DNA of 64,000 bases from Lachnospira sp. (GCA_017621205.1 JAGATQ010000017.1:62001-126000); one strand, 5' to 3'. Shown: positions 42,361-51,556, numbered from the stretch's first letter. The notes: generated from the sequence alone by a model not told the origin. Numbers and translations: made by a program.

Positions 42361-43512
42361 TTATTTTAATAAATTACCTGAAATAACCATGCGCTGAACC
42401 TCTGAAGTTCCCTCGTAGATTTCAGTAATCTTAGCATCACGCATCATACGCTCTACATCATATTCCTTAATATAACCGTAACCACCATGTAACTGAACTG
42501 CCTTTGTCGTTACCTCCATTGCAACCTCTGCTGCATATAACTTCGCCATAGCAGCCTCTACAGAATATACCTTCTGGGTAGCCTTCGCCATCGCAGCACG
42601 GTATACTAGCATCTGAGCAGCTTTCACCTTCGTTGCCATATCAGCCAGCTGGAACTGTGTATTCTGGAACTGTGCAATGGAACGTCCAAACTGCTTACGC
42701 TCTTTTACATATTCTATGGTTGTCTCCAAGGCACCCTCGGCAATACCCAATGCCTGAGCAGCAATACCGATACGTCCACCATCTAATGTGTGCATTGCAA
42801 TACCAAAGCCCTTACCCTTCTGACCTAACAGAGCATCCTTAGGAATACGGCAATCCGTGAAAATTAACTCGTAGGTTGAAGAAGCACAGATACCCATCTT
42901 ATTCTCCTTCGTACCAAAGGTAAATCCTGGAGTACCCTTTTCTACGATAAATGCGGAAATCTCCTTCTGCATACGGCCACGCTTCTCAATCTTACCAGTA
43001 ACAGCAATAACGATGTAAACATCTGCCTCTTTACCATTGGTGATAAAGCACTTAGAGCCATTTAATACCCACTCATCGCCATCTAATACAGCCTTAGTCT
43101 GCTGACCCTGTGCATCTGTACCAGCACCCGGCTCTGTCAAACCAAACGCACCAAGCTTCTTACCGGAAGCCAAATCCGGAAGATACTTCTGCTTCTGCTC
43201 TTCTGTACCATAGGTCTGGATTGGGTCCATACACAAGGATGTATGAGCAGATACAATAACACCTGTTGTACCACAAACCTTAGATAACTCTTCCACACAC
43301 ATAGCATAGGTTAATGGGTCACAACCCTGTCCACCATACTCCTTTGGAATCGGAATACCTAAAAATCCAGCTTTTGCCATCTTCTCAACTGTCTCTCTTG
43401 GAAATCTATGCTCTTCATCGATTTCCTGAGCAAGAGGCTTTACTTCGTTCTCGGCAAATTCCTTAAAAAGGCTACGTGCCATCTCATGTTTCTTACTTAA
43501 TGTAAAATCCAT
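42361..43512 (-). CDS. bcd: Butyryl-CoA dehydrogenase
   Basis: A 383-residue acyl-CoA dehydrogenase that reduces crotonyl-CoA to butyryl-CoA with electrons from the Etf complex. Family signatures are visible: FGLTEPGAGTDAQGQQT (FAD and substrate), CFITNGKEADVYIV, LHGGYGYIKEYDVERMMRDAKI, and the catalytic Glu in IYEGTSEVQRMVI near the C-terminus. Length is typical. TGGAGG precedes the ATG. The position between hbd and etfBA matches clostridial butyryl-CoA gene clusters and supports short-chain specificity. Confidence 0.95.
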   Translation of the reverse strand: MDFTLSKKHEMARSLFKEFAENEVKPLAQEIDEEHRFPRETVEKMAKAGFLGIPIPKEYGGQGCDPLTYAMCVEELSKVCGTTGVIVSAHTSLCMDPIQTYGTEEQKQKYLPDLASGKKLGAFGLTEPGAGTDAQGQQTKAVLDGDEWVLNGSKCFITNGKEADVYIVIAVTGKIEKRGRMQKEISAFIVEKGTPGFTFGTKENKMGICASSTYELIFTDCRIPKDALLGQKGKGFGIAMHTLDGGRIGIAAQALGIAEGALETTIEYVKERKQFGRSIAQFQNTQFQLADMATKVKAAQMLVYRAAMAKATQKVYSVEAAMAKLYAAEVAMEVTTKAVQLHGGYGYIKEYDVERMMRDAKITEIYEGTSEVQRMVISGNLLK

Positions 43513-43598
43513 CTTTTAATTCCTCCATTAAATTAATAAATATATACTTGGTGGAAACAGGAGGAACGCTTATGCCCTCTCCTGTTCCAATAAGTTTC

Positions 43599-44438
43599 TT
43601 ACTTGCTGTAATCGTAGAAACCGATACCGGTTTTACGTCCAAGCTTACCACCACGAACCATCTTTCTCAACAATGGATGAGCACGATACTTAGAATCGCC
43701 AGTCTCGTTATATAATACATCCATAATTGCAAGAACAATATCAAGACCAACCAAATCACCCAATGCTAACGGTCCCATTGGATGGCTTGCACCAAGCTTC
43801 ATCGCAGTATCGATACCTTCAACAGAAGCGATACCCTCTGCATAGATACCAATTGCCTCATTAATCATAGGAATTAAGATACGGTTTACAACAAAACCGG
43901 GAGCCTCTTCAACCTGTACCGGCTCTTTGCCAATCTCAACAGAAATAGCCTTAATCTTATCTACTAATTCAGCAGGGGTGTTGGCACCGGCAATCACTTC
44001 AACAAGCTTCATTCTGTCAGCCGGATTGAAGAAATGCATACCAATAATCGGACGGTCTAATCCTGCACCAATCTCCGTAATAGATAAAGAAGAAGTATTG
44101 GTTGCAAACATACAATCCTTTGGTACAATCTCCATCAATTCCTTAAAGGTATCCTTCTTAATCTGCATATTCTCTGGAGCAACCTCAATTACTAAATCAC
44201 AGTCTGTACAGATATCCTTTAATCCTGTTGTAACCTTGCCTAAAATCTCGTCTGCCTTCTCCTGTGTAATCTTCTCCTTGCTTACCAAGAATTTCATGTT
44301 CTTTTCAATCTTGGCTTTACCTCCATCAGCAAATTCCTGCTTGATGTCACAGAGGCGAACCTCATAGCCATCTGTCATAGCAAATGCCTGAGCAATACCG
44401 GAACCCATGGTTCCTGCACCAATAATACCTACTATCAT
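43599..44438 (-). CDS. hbd: 3-hydroxybutyryl-CoA dehydrogenase
   Basis: A 279-residue NAD(P)-dependent enzyme reducing acetoacetyl-CoA to 3-hydroxybutyryl-CoA. The Rossmann motif [14 protein letters not shown] opens the protein. The catalytic His is in [16 protein letters not shown], and the C-terminal dimerisation domain ([15 protein letters not shown]) is complete. ATG 44438 is preferred to that at 44447 because AGGAGG is 9 bases before the former and touches the latter. It follows crt by 109 bases. Confidence 0.95.
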   Translation of the reverse strand: MIVGIIGAGTMGSGIAQAFAMTDGYEVRLCDIKQEFADGGKAKIEKNMKFLVSKEKITQEKADEILGKVTTGLKDICTDCDLVIEVAPENMQIKKDTFKELMEIVPKDCMFATNTSSLSITEIGAGLDRPIIGMHFFNPADRMKLVEVIAGANTPAELVDKIKAISVEIGKEPVQVEEAPGFVVNRILIPMINEAIGIYAEGIASVEGIDTAMKLGASHPMGPLALGDLVGLDIVLAIMDVLYNETGDSKYRAHPLLRKMVRGGKLGRKTGIGFYDYSK

Positions 44439-44547
44439 GTGTCTCATCCTCCTAATATTTTTTACTTTATATACATGTAACAGTATGTAAATTCTCTAAA
44501 CCCCTGTTACAAACAAAGTCATATCATTACCATTGATAATCATCCTG

Positions 44548-45339
44548 CTACTTATTCTGGAAAGGAACAACCTTTAACTTCTTTTCCTTATCCTTCTCTA
44601 AGAAATTACCCATACCAGCCTTCTGGTCTTCTGTCTCAAAGCAGTCACCGAATAATTTCTCTTCAATTACAATAGCTTTATCCATATCTACCTGAAGTCC
44701 GTCATTGATTGCTTTCTTACAATTACGAACTGCAATCGGAGCCTGTGCAGCAATACCCGCTGCCATCTTCTTTGCTGCCGGAAGCAGCTCCTCCAATGGG
44801 TATACTGCATTAACCAGGCCGATACGATAAGCCTCATCCGCCTTAATATTGCGGGCAGTGTAAATCATCTGCTTTGCCATACCGGGGCTTACCAGTCTTG
44901 CCAGTCTCTGCGTTCCACCAAAGCCCGGCGTGATACCTAAACCAACCTCTGGCTGTCCAAATACTGCATTCTCGGAACAAATACGGATATCACAGCTCAT
45001 GCTAATCTCACATCCACCACCAAGTGCAAATCCGTTAACAGCAGCAATCACAGGAATCGGGAATGTCTCCAGCTTACGGAACACATCATTGCCCTTCTTA
45101 CCAAATGCCTCACCCTCAGCCTTCGTCAAGGTAGACATCTCCCCAATATCTGCACCGGCTACAAAGGATTTCTCCCCTGCTCCGGTTAAAATTAACGCTC
45201 TCGTTGCATCTAAATCTACAGCATTAAGTGTCTCATTTAACTCGTCAAGCACCTGACTGTTTAATGCATTCAATGCCTTAGGACGGTTAATCGTAATAAC
45301 ACCGACAAATCCATCCTGCTCATAAGTAATAAATTCCAT
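44548..45339 (-). CDS. crt: Crotonase (3-hydroxybutyryl-CoA dehydratase)
   Basis: A 263-residue enoyl-CoA hydratase-fold enzyme dehydrating 3-hydroxybutyryl-CoA to crotonyl-CoA. The oxyanion-hole strand FVAGADIGEM and the signature AVNGFALGGGCEISMSCDIRI, together with the catalytic Glu positions (GGCE and QPEVGLGITPGFGG), are present. The start at 45339 is fixed by AAAGGAG; a frame 13 codons longer runs into non-coding DNA. Unusually, 272 bases separate it from the upstream thl gene, and palindromic repeat B fills much of that gap. Confidence 0.95.
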   Translation of the reverse strand: MEFITYEQDGFVGVITINRPKALNALNSQVLDELNETLNAVDLDATRALILTGAGEKSFVAGADIGEMSTLTKAEGEAFGKKGNDVFRKLETFPIPVIAAVNGFALGGGCEISMSCDIRICSENAVFGQPEVGLGITPGFGGTQRLARLVSPGMAKQMIYTARNIKADEAYRIGLVNAVYPLEELLPAAKKMAAGIAAQAPIAVRNCKKAINDGLQVDMDKAIVIEEKLFGDCFETEDQKAGMGNFLEKDKEKKLKVVPFQNK

Positions 45340-45371
45340 GGAATTATCTCCTTTCCATATTATAATTGCTT

Positions 45372-45521
45372 TAGGCAATTGTAAAACTATTAATTGCTGA
45401 TACGATAGTCATGATATTATATAAATTCGTTTCGTTGTCCTCCCTACGGTCGGTACAAAGGCACTCATTTATATAATATCACGACTATCTTGTCTAACAA
45501 CTACGAGTTTTGCAATTACCT
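45372..45521. repeat. Palindromic repeat, copy B, inside the butyryl-CoA operon
   Basis: A 150-base near-palindrome between thl and crt. Inner arms 45404-45427 and 45467-45489 pair with one mismatch. The 34-base core 45430-45463 starts TTTCGTTGTC and ends GGTACAAAGGCA. Outer arms TAGGCAATTGTAAAACT and AGTTTTGCAATTACCT pair with few mismatches. Compared with copy A, several inner-arm bases differ but the partner base changes with them. Confidence 0.85.
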
Positions 45522-45611
45522 GCATAATCCGTACACATTATAGCTTCCAGACAACAGAAAGCATCCGTGCAGAATAGGAATACTCTGCACAGATGTTATC
45601 ATTACACGTTA

Positions 45612-46793
45612 TTAATCACGCTCCACAATGGTAGCACAACCCATACCGCCACCGATACAAAGAGTAGCAAGACCCTTCTTGGCATCCTTCTTCTCCATCT
45701 CATGAAGCAAGGTAACTAAAATACGGCATCCGGAAGCTCCTACCGGATGTCCAAGAGCAATCGCACCACCGTTCGGATTCAACTGCTTGTCTACATCAAT
45801 ACCTAATTCTCTTCCAACTGCAACAGACTGTGCTGCAAATGCTTCATTTGCCTCGATAATATCAAAGTCCTCAATCTTCATGCCAGCCTTAGCCATTACC
45901 TTCTTCGTTGCAGGAACAGGACCAATACCCATAATCTCAGGACGGCAGCCTGCCAACGCACCAGCAACAAAGGTTGCCATCGGCTTCACACCTAACTCCT
46001 TCGCCTTCTCCTCGCTCATAACAACGATTGCAGCAGCACCATCATTGATACCGGAAGCATTACCTGCAGTAACAAATCCATTCGGATTAATTGGACGCAG
46101 CTTAGCCAGACCTTCCATAGTAGTTCCCGGTCTTGGTCCCTCATCCTTTGTTACAACAACAGTTTCTTTTCTCTTCTTTACTTCTACAGGAACAATCTCA
46201 TCATCAAATGCACCGGATTCCTGGGCAGCGGAAGCCTTCTGCTGGCTCTTTACTGCAAACTCATCCAATTCCTCACGGGTCAGTCCCCACTCCTCACAGA
46301 TATTATCTGCTGTCTTAATCATGTGGTAATCGTTGAATGCATCCCATAATGCATCATTCACCATGGTATCAACCAGTGTATTGTTATTCATTCTGTAACC
46401 GAAACGTGCCTGCTTTAATGCATAAGGAGCCATGGACATGTTCTCCATACCACCAGCTACTACAATATCAGCATCCCCTGCCTGAATCATCTGTGCTGCC
46501 ATATTCACACAGTTCAGACCGGAACCACAAACAACGTTCACTGTTACTGCAGGAACCTCATTAGGAATTCCAGCATTAATTGAAGACTGACGAGCCACAT
46601 TCTGACCTAAACCAGCCTGAATAACACAACCCATGTACACATGGTCAACCTTGTCAGCAGGTACCCCTGCACGTTTTAATGCTTCCTTGATTACGATAGA
46701 GCCTAATACCGGAGCCGGAGTTGTGCTCAATGCTCCTCCCATAGTTCCGATGGCTGTACGACATGCGCCAGCTAAAACAACTTTCTTTGACAT
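45612..46793 (-). CDS. thl: Acetyl-CoA C-acetyltransferase (thiolase)
   Basis: A 393-residue biosynthetic thiolase condensing two acetyl-CoA to acetoacetyl-CoA, the entry step of butyrate formation. The acyl-binding Cys lies in [12 protein letters not shown] (about residues 86-97), the His in EANEAFAAQ and [17 protein letters not shown], and the second catalytic Cys in [17 protein letters not shown]. The start at 46793 follows TGGAGGAAC; upstream codons in the open frame have no support. It heads the operon, with a promoter and a Rex-like site upstream. Confidence 0.96.
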   Translation of the reverse strand: MSKKVVLAGACRTAIGTMGGALSTTPAPVLGSIVIKEALKRAGVPADKVDHVYMGCVIQAGLGQNVARQSSINAGIPNEVPAVTVNVVCGSGLNCVNMAAQMIQAGDADIVVAGGMENMSMAPYALKQARFGYRMNNNTLVDTMVNDALWDAFNDYHMIKTADNICEEWGLTREELDEFAVKSQQKASAAQESGAFDDEIVPVEVKKRKETVVVTKDEGPRPGTTMEGLAKLRPINPNGFVTAGNASGINDGAAAIVVMSEEKAKELGVKPMATFVAGALAGCRPEIMGIGPVPATKKVMAKAGMKIEDFDIIEANEAFAAQSVAVGRELGIDVDKQLNPNGGAIALGHPVGASGCRILVTLLHEMEKKDAKKGLATLCIGGGMGCATIVERD

Positions 46794-46834
46794 AATATGT
46801 TCCTCCATTTGATAAGTAATATTTGTTATGTTTT

Positions 46835-46868
46835 GGCTAAAATGCACCAAAACAGAGCATTTTCAGCC
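46835..46868 (-). promoter_or_regulatory. Hairpin in the thl 5' UTR
   Basis: GGCTAAAATGC (46835-46845) pairs with GCATTTTCAGCC (46857-46868) with one bulged base and an 11-base loop. It lies between the predicted thl start site and the ribosome binding site. No T-run follows it, so an mRNA-stability or regulatory role is more likely than termination. Confidence 0.4.
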
Positions 46869-46880
46869 TATTATGTATCT

Positions 46881-46909
46881 AGTTTATCATATTGTAAAAT
46901 TGATTGCAA
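46881..46909 (-). promoter_or_regulatory. Predicted promoter of the butyryl-CoA operon
   Basis: On the minus strand TTGCAA (46904-46909) and TAAACT (46881-46886, preceded by TGA as an extended -10) are 17 bases apart, giving a leader of about 80 bases before thl. Confidence 0.6.
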
Positions 46910-46917
46910 CCAAAATT

Positions 46918-46935
46918 TTGATAAATTTTTAACAA
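46918..46935. promoter_or_regulatory. Rex-like redox operator upstream of thl
   Basis: The minus-strand sequence TTGTTAAAAATTTATCAA differs from the clostridial Rex consensus TTGTTAA-N4-TTAACAA at one position. Rex senses NADH/NAD+ and is known to control thl/crt/bcd genes in clostridia. The site lies 8 bases upstream of the predicted -35. The local AT-richness makes chance matches possible. Confidence 0.5.
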
Positions 46936-46964
46936 AGCAGAAAATATGTTTATATTTTGGAATA

Positions 46965-47114
46965 GACTTAGGTGACGATGACTTAAGTGACGATAGATAG
47001 GAAATAGGGGTAGTATTGGCTGCTTCGTTGTCCGAGCATAGCTCGGTACAAAGGCACAGCCAATACTACCCCTATTTCCTATCTATCTGGTTACTGGAAG
47101 TTTTCATTACTGCT
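46965..47114. repeat. Palindromic repeat, copy C
   Basis: Perfect 31-bp arms (46992-47022 with 47057-47087), unlike those of copies A and B in sequence, enclose a 34-base core (47023-47056) starting CTTCGTTGTC and ending GGTACAAAGGCA, with an inner GAGC/GCTC stem. The outer limits are set by analogy with A and B and are less certain. It lies upstream of the thl promoter and next to element D. Confidence 0.85.
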
Positions 47115-47134
47115 GCAAATATATTTTAAAAAGG

Positions 47135-47382
47135 TCAAGCTTCGCACATAATAACTAGAGGTTAAGCTAGTAATTATAATATTCATAAGAAAAACTATCT
47201 GAACACGCCGGTCCTTGATTTTGCGTAGCAAAATCTTAGTACCGTTGCGTGTGAGGCAACACGGTGTGGGCTTTCTCACTAGGCTCGTGTGCATTCACCA
47301 AGTGTTCAATGCCACCGAAAGCGGGTTTTTCGTTGAATATTATAATTAATAGCATAATACAACCTTCATGTGCGAAGCTTGA
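47135..47382. repeat. Structured inverted-repeat element D downstream of pnp
   Basis: Outer arms TCAAGCTTCGCACAT (47135-47149) and ATGTGCGAAGCTTGA (47368-47382) pair perfectly. A second arm pair (47172-47185 with 47334-47347) follows. The roughly 130-base interior (about 47199-47328) is GC-richer and, read on the minus strand, folds into several stems: GCTTTC/GAAAGC, GAACAC/GTGTTC, and a long CGGT...GATTTTGC / GCAAAATC...ACCG arm. It has no ORF. It could be a structured RNA, a mobile non-coding element, or an elaborate 3' end for pnp. Confidence 0.65.
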
Positions 47383-47420
47383 GTTAAAAACATATATCAA
47401 AAGAATGGAGACAGAAAGCT

Positions 47421-49511
47421 TTATTCCTGTGGTACATCCTTAAGGCTTAAGTTAATTCTGCCCATCTTATCGACTTCCAGAACCTTAACCTTAACAACGT
47501 CTCCAATGTTCACGACATCCTCTACCTTCTCCACACGTTGTGGTGCCAGCTTGGATATGTGAATCATACCGTCCTTGTTTGGTGCCAGCTCTACGAAGGC
47601 GCCAAAGTTCATAATCCGCACAACAGTACCTTCATATATCTGCCCTACTTCAATCGGGTCTACGATGGAACGGATAATCTTCATCGCCTTATCCATGCCC
47701 TCCTGCTCGACACCACAGATAAATACCATACCGTCATCATTGATGTCAATCTTAACACCGGTTTCCTCGATAATCTTGTTGATTGTCTTACCACGCTGTC
47801 CGATAATCTCGCTAATCTTCTCTGGATCAACCTTTGTCTGGATAATCTTAGGTGCCAGCTCGCCCACAGTCTCACGCGGCTCGCTGATTGCCTGGGACAT
47901 ACAGGTATCCATAATGAAGTTTCTTGCCTCATGCGCACGGCGGATTGCTTCCTCTACAATCGGACGGGTTAAACCGTGAATCTTAATATCCATCTGAATC
48001 GCACTGATACCCTCGTGCGTACCAGTTACCTTAAAATCCATATCTCCAAAGAAATCCTCTAAGCCCTGAATATCCGTTAAGACAAGATAGTCATCATCGG
48101 TATCCCCAGTTACCAGACCACAGGAAATACCTGCAACCATATCCTTAAGCGGTACACCTGCTGCCATCAATGACATACAAGAGGAACAGGTAGATGCCAT
48201 AGAGGTAGAACCGTTTGACTCAAAGGTCTCTGATACGGAACGAATCGCATAAGGAAATTCCTCTTCGCTTGGAAGGACCGGAATCAATGCACGCTCTGCC
48301 AAAGCACCATGTCCAATCTCACGGCGTCCCGGTCCCCTGGACGGCTTCGTCTCACCAACTGAATAGGATGGGAAGTTGTAATGATGCATATAACGCTTGC
48401 TTGTAATATTCTCATCAAGACCATCCACCTTCTGAATCTCAGAAAGAGGAGCCAGCGTAACCACATTACATATCTGTGTCTGCCCACGGGTAAACATCGC
48501 AGAACCATGCACCCTCGGAATCAAATCTATCTCTGCAGCAAGTGGACGAATCTGGTCAATCGCACGGCCATCCGGACGCTTCTTATCCTTTAAAATCATC
48601 TTGCGGACCGTCTTCTTCTGATACTGGTAAACTGCCTCGGAAAGCACCGCAAGCCACTCCTCGTTATCAGCAAATGTCTCCTCAAATTTAGCAGTAACCT
48701 CACGGATATTATCCTCTCTCACCTGCTTTTCATCAGTAAACACTGCTTCTTCCATCTGCTCCGGAGTTACAATCTCACGCATTGCAGCAAACATCTCCTC
48801 TGGAATAGCACAGCTTTCATAGGTATGCTTCGGCTTACCAACCTCTGCAACAATGCTGTCAATAAACTCAATAATCGTCTGATTGACATCATGACACTTA
48901 TAAATGGCTTCAATCATCTTATCATCTGAAATCAGATTGGCACCCGCCTCAATCATAATTACCTTTTCTCTGGTGGAAGCAACTGTCAGCATTAAATCCC
49001 CATTGTCCCACTGCTCTTGTGACGGATTCACTACAAACTCGCCATCTACCATTCCCATCTGTGTCATCGCACAGGGACCATCAAATGGAATATCAGAAAT
49101 GCAGGTTGCAATTGCTGAACCAAGCATACCGACCAACTCCGGACGGCAGTTCGGGTCTACGCTCATAACCATATTATTCAAAGTAACATCATTACGGTAA
49201 TCCTTCGGAAACAATGGTCTCATCGGACGGTCAATCACACGGGCTGTCAGCACGGAATTCTCACTCGCCTTACCCTCCCGTTTATTGAAGCCTCCTGGAA
49301 TCTTACCTACCGCATACATCTTCTCCTCAAATTCCACACTTAAAGGGAAGAAATCAATTCCATCTCTTGGCTTGTCCGATGCAGTTGCAGTAGAAAGCAC
49401 CGTCGTATCACCATAATGCATAAACGCACAACCATTCGCCTGCTTACCAACACGCCCAACGTCTACTGTCAACGTTCTACCAGCAAGTTCCATACTAAAA
49501 CTCTTATACAT
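47421..49511 (-). CDS. pnp: Polyribonucleotide nucleotidyltransferase (PNPase)
   Basis: A 696-residue phosphorolytic 3'-5' exoribonuclease of the RNA degradosome. Domains in order: first RNase PH domain (about 10-140), an alpha-helical linker, second RNase PH domain (about 320-540, with RRPDGR-like KKRPDGRAID, TRGQTQ and DFFGDMDFKVTGT), KH domain (ISEIIGQRGKTINKIIEETG, about 560-585) and a C-terminal S1 domain (about 620-690). AAAGGAG precedes the ATG. It is usually next to rpsO; here aroD and a lipase gene intervene. Confidence 0.97.
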   Translation of the reverse strand: MYKSFSMELAGRTLTVDVGRVGKQANGCAFMHYGDTTVLSTATASDKPRDGIDFFPLSVEFEEKMYAVGKIPGGFNKREGKASENSVLTARVIDRPMRPLFPKDYRNDVTLNNMVMSVDPNCRPELVGMLGSAIATCISDIPFDGPCAMTQMGMVDGEFVVNPSQEQWDNGDLMLTVASTREKVIMIEAGANLISDDKMIEAIYKCHDVNQTIIEFIDSIVAEVGKPKHTYESCAIPEEMFAAMREIVTPEQMEEAVFTDEKQVREDNIREVTAKFEETFADNEEWLAVLSEAVYQYQKKTVRKMILKDKKRPDGRAIDQIRPLAAEIDLIPRVHGSAMFTRGQTQICNVVTLAPLSEIQKVDGLDENITSKRYMHHYNFPSYSVGETKPSRGPGRREIGHGALAERALIPVLPSEEEFPYAIRSVSETFESNGSTSMASTCSSCMSLMAAGVPLKDMVAGISCGLVTGDTDDDYLVLTDIQGLEDFFGDMDFKVTGTHEGISAIQMDIKIHGLTRPIVEEAIRRAHEARNFIMDTCMSQAISEPRETVGELAPKIIQTKVDPEKISEIIGQRGKTINKIIEETGVKIDINDDGMVFICGVEQEGMDKAMKIIRSIVDPIEVGQIYEGTVVRIMNFGAFVELAPNKDGMIHISKLAPQRVEKVEDVVNIGDVVKVKVLEVDKMGRINLSLKDVPQE

Positions 49512-49685
49512 AGCATTCTCCTTTTCCGGGCATCGCCCATTATATTATCGTCTTGCTCATCCACTGAGCCCTGTGTAGTCATTCGCCCCGAAACAACTTA
49601 TCAAAAGAGAACCTTTAGCCACCATGATTGCTCTCTTCTCATAAGAAGTCTCGGATTCACATTATCTGTATATAAACAAACAAAA

Positions 49686-49730
49686 AAATGCCTACACATT
49701 TGCTATTATAACACTAATACGCAGGCATTT
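49686..49730 (-). terminator. aroD terminator overlapping a possible pnp -10 element
   Basis: On the minus strand AAATGCCT (49723-49730) pairs with AGGCATTT (49686-49693) and is followed by TTTTT, about 60 bases after the aroD stop. The 29-base loop contains an extended -10, TGTTATAAT (TATAAT = 49705-49710), so pnp may start from within this loop with a leader of nearly 190 bases. That leader includes CTTCT/AGAAG and GGGC/GCCC hairpins. Confidence 0.55.
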
Positions 49731-49790
49731 CCACAAAAAAATTTATTTTTCAAAATTATTTCATTGTCTGCTTCAAAATAGATAAACAGA

Positions 49791-50543
49791 CTATGGTACA
49801 AGTTCCAGAATCTCACGCAGCTTCTCTATCTGTACCTGACCGGGAGCGGATTGCTTTGCAACACTGGCAAAGGTCAGTACATTGCCAAACATGCCGCCAC
49901 ACATCCGGCTTATAATTCCCAATTTCCCCATTGCCATGGTAATTACGGGAGCCATATCCTGCTGTTGTGCCATATCGAGTGTCACCCGCAAAAGAGCAAG
50001 GACATCCTCTGGTTTTTGGGGCATTACCGCCAGCTTCGCTACATCTACATCCATTTCCTGCATCCTGCAAAGCAGAGCTTTCATCTGTTCGTAGGACGGA
50101 GTGTTGGAAAAATGATGATTGGAGCCTATGACCCTGACTCCATTGTTCTGAAGCTGTGTAATGAAAGCAGGAGCATTCTCCTCCTGCATAAACACTTCTA
50201 CATCAATGGCATCCACCAAATGGCTCTCGGCTATACACAAAAGCAACTCTTTATATTCATTCCACGAAATAGAACGCTCGCCGCCTTCCGCCTTGCTGCG
50301 GAAGGTAAATAATAATGGTCTCTCCCCCATCTGCTCCCGAAGCTGTCTAAGTGTTGCACAAAGCTTCGCCTTTTCCATAACCGCCTCATACCAATCTGCA
50401 CGAAACTCAATCATATCCGGTTCATGCTTGCGTATCAAAGCAAGTTGTTCTATTAGTTCCGTACACGTTTTTCCAAGCAGTGGCACACATATTTTTATCT
50501 GTCCATCCCCCAACATCAGATTTCTGATTTGTACCTGTTTCAA
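49791..50543 (-). CDS. aroD: Type I 3-dehydroquinate dehydratase
   Basis: A 250-residue shikimate-pathway enzyme that dehydrates 3-dehydroquinate through a Schiff base. Motifs: IEFRADW (about 45-51), the His in GSNHHFSNTP (about 142-145) and the Schiff-base Lys in DVAKLAVMPQ (about 171). SRMCGGMFGNVLTFAS closes the active site. The start is TTG 50543, the first available codon after an in-frame TGA, with GGTGGTGAG some six bases before it; a shorter start is possible but cuts into the fold. It lies between pnp and the patatin-like gene, unlinked to other aromatic-biosynthesis genes. Confidence 0.93.
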   Translation of the reverse strand: MKQVQIRNLMLGDGQIKICVPLLGKTCTELIEQLALIRKHEPDMIEFRADWYEAVMEKAKLCATLRQLREQMGERPLLFTFRSKAEGGERSISWNEYKELLLCIAESHLVDAIDVEVFMQEENAPAFITQLQNNGVRVIGSNHHFSNTPSYEQMKALLCRMQEMDVDVAKLAVMPQKPEDVLALLRVTLDMAQQQDMAPVITMAMGKLGIISRMCGGMFGNVLTFASVAKQSAPGQVQIEKLREILELVP

Positions 50544-50641
50544 CCTTACTCACCACCAAACATTGTTTATCATCACTTTATTTCACATCTGTTGCCATAC
50601 AACTTCTATATCGACCGATATTGGGCAAGATATATTTCCCT

Positions 50642-51493
50642 CTATGCCTGCATATATTGCAACAATGCTTCATATGCCTCCTTAGCATCATCATATCCCT
50701 GCTTACAAAGCTTCTTTAAGGCATCCCGATTCTTTTCCAGACGACCAACAGTAACCGGCTCTTTCGGGCGGATAACAAATAATCTTCCCGCCTCCTCTTC
50801 TCTTAAGATGTACTCAAGGGTTTCATTGTATAATTCCGGTCGCTGCTCCATTGTGTTTATAAATTGGGGATATTTATGATACACCATCTTAACGATTGGC
50901 ATTGTTTTCTCCTGCGTCTTGTGGTATTCCTTATCCCGTGTCAGCACCAGAACATTTTTAGCATTGCCCCTTCTAACAGACTCCTTTACAGGAATGGAAT
51001 CGGAAATACCTCCATCCATATAATGTCTTCCATTAATTTCTACCATCCGTGCAAACAACGGCAGACAGCCCGATGCCCATATCCAATCCATATCCTCCCT
51101 CATATTATCAATGCGTTTGTACATCGGTCTGCCCGTTTCCATCTCCGTCACCACAGCATAAAAATTCATCGGATTCTTATCGGCTGCATCGTAATCAAAA
51201 GGAACAAGCTGCCTAGGAACCGTCTCTAAATGGAAATTCTTATCAAAAAAATTACCGGTTAACAGCATTGCAGTCACACTCGCATACTGCTTCTTCTCAA
51301 GGTAACGCATAGCAATTTTTAATGCCCTGCCCTTCTGTTTGGAACAATAGCTACACCCATGATTGGCTCCCGCAGACACACCAAAACAATCTTTAAAATA
51401 AATATCCTTTTTCATAAAGTAATCCAATACTCCAACAGTATACATTCCACGCATACCGCCCCCCTCTAATATCAATCCTCCATCTAACAGCAT
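50642..51493 (-). CDS. Patatin-like phospholipase
   Basis: A 283-residue hydrolase of the RssA/patatin family. It has the glycine-rich oxyanion loop LEGGGMRGMYT (about residues 9-19), the nucleophile in GVSAGA (GxSxG, about 40-45) and the Asp of the dyad in DGGISDSIP (about 160). This type of enzyme acts as an acyl hydrolase on membrane lipids or related esters. There is no signal peptide, so it is cytoplasmic. The start at 51493 follows GGGAGTGATT; the upstream frame lacks a binding site. It lies 63 bases after rpsO and 98 before aroD. Confidence 0.87.
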   Translation of the reverse strand: MLLDGGLILEGGGMRGMYTVGVLDYFMKKDIYFKDCFGVSAGANHGCSYCSKQKGRALKIAMRYLEKKQYASVTAMLLTGNFFDKNFHLETVPRQLVPFDYDAADKNPMNFYAVVTEMETGRPMYKRIDNMREDMDWIWASGCLPLFARMVEINGRHYMDGGISDSIPVKESVRRGNAKNVLVLTRDKEYHKTQEKTMPIVKMVYHKYPQFINTMEQRPELYNETLEYILREEEAGRLFVIRPKEPVTVGRLEKNRDALKKLCKQGYDDAKEAYEALLQYMQA

Positions 51494-51556
51494 ATAATCA
51501 CTCCCATATCCAAAATAAAGGAAGCCGATTTCTCGACTTCCTAACAAAGCTCCTCA

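Noticed and set aside
36835-47114. CRISPR array or leader
   Set aside because: The three palindromes are kilobases apart, not regularly spaced, have no spacers, and no cas genes occur in the window. The Cas4-like nuclease fold in the helicase fusion is not evidence of CRISPR.
47135-47382. Element D as a tRNA or rRNA fragment
   Set aside because: No T-loop GGTTCRA motif, acceptor stem with CCA, or rRNA-like sequence is present on either strand.
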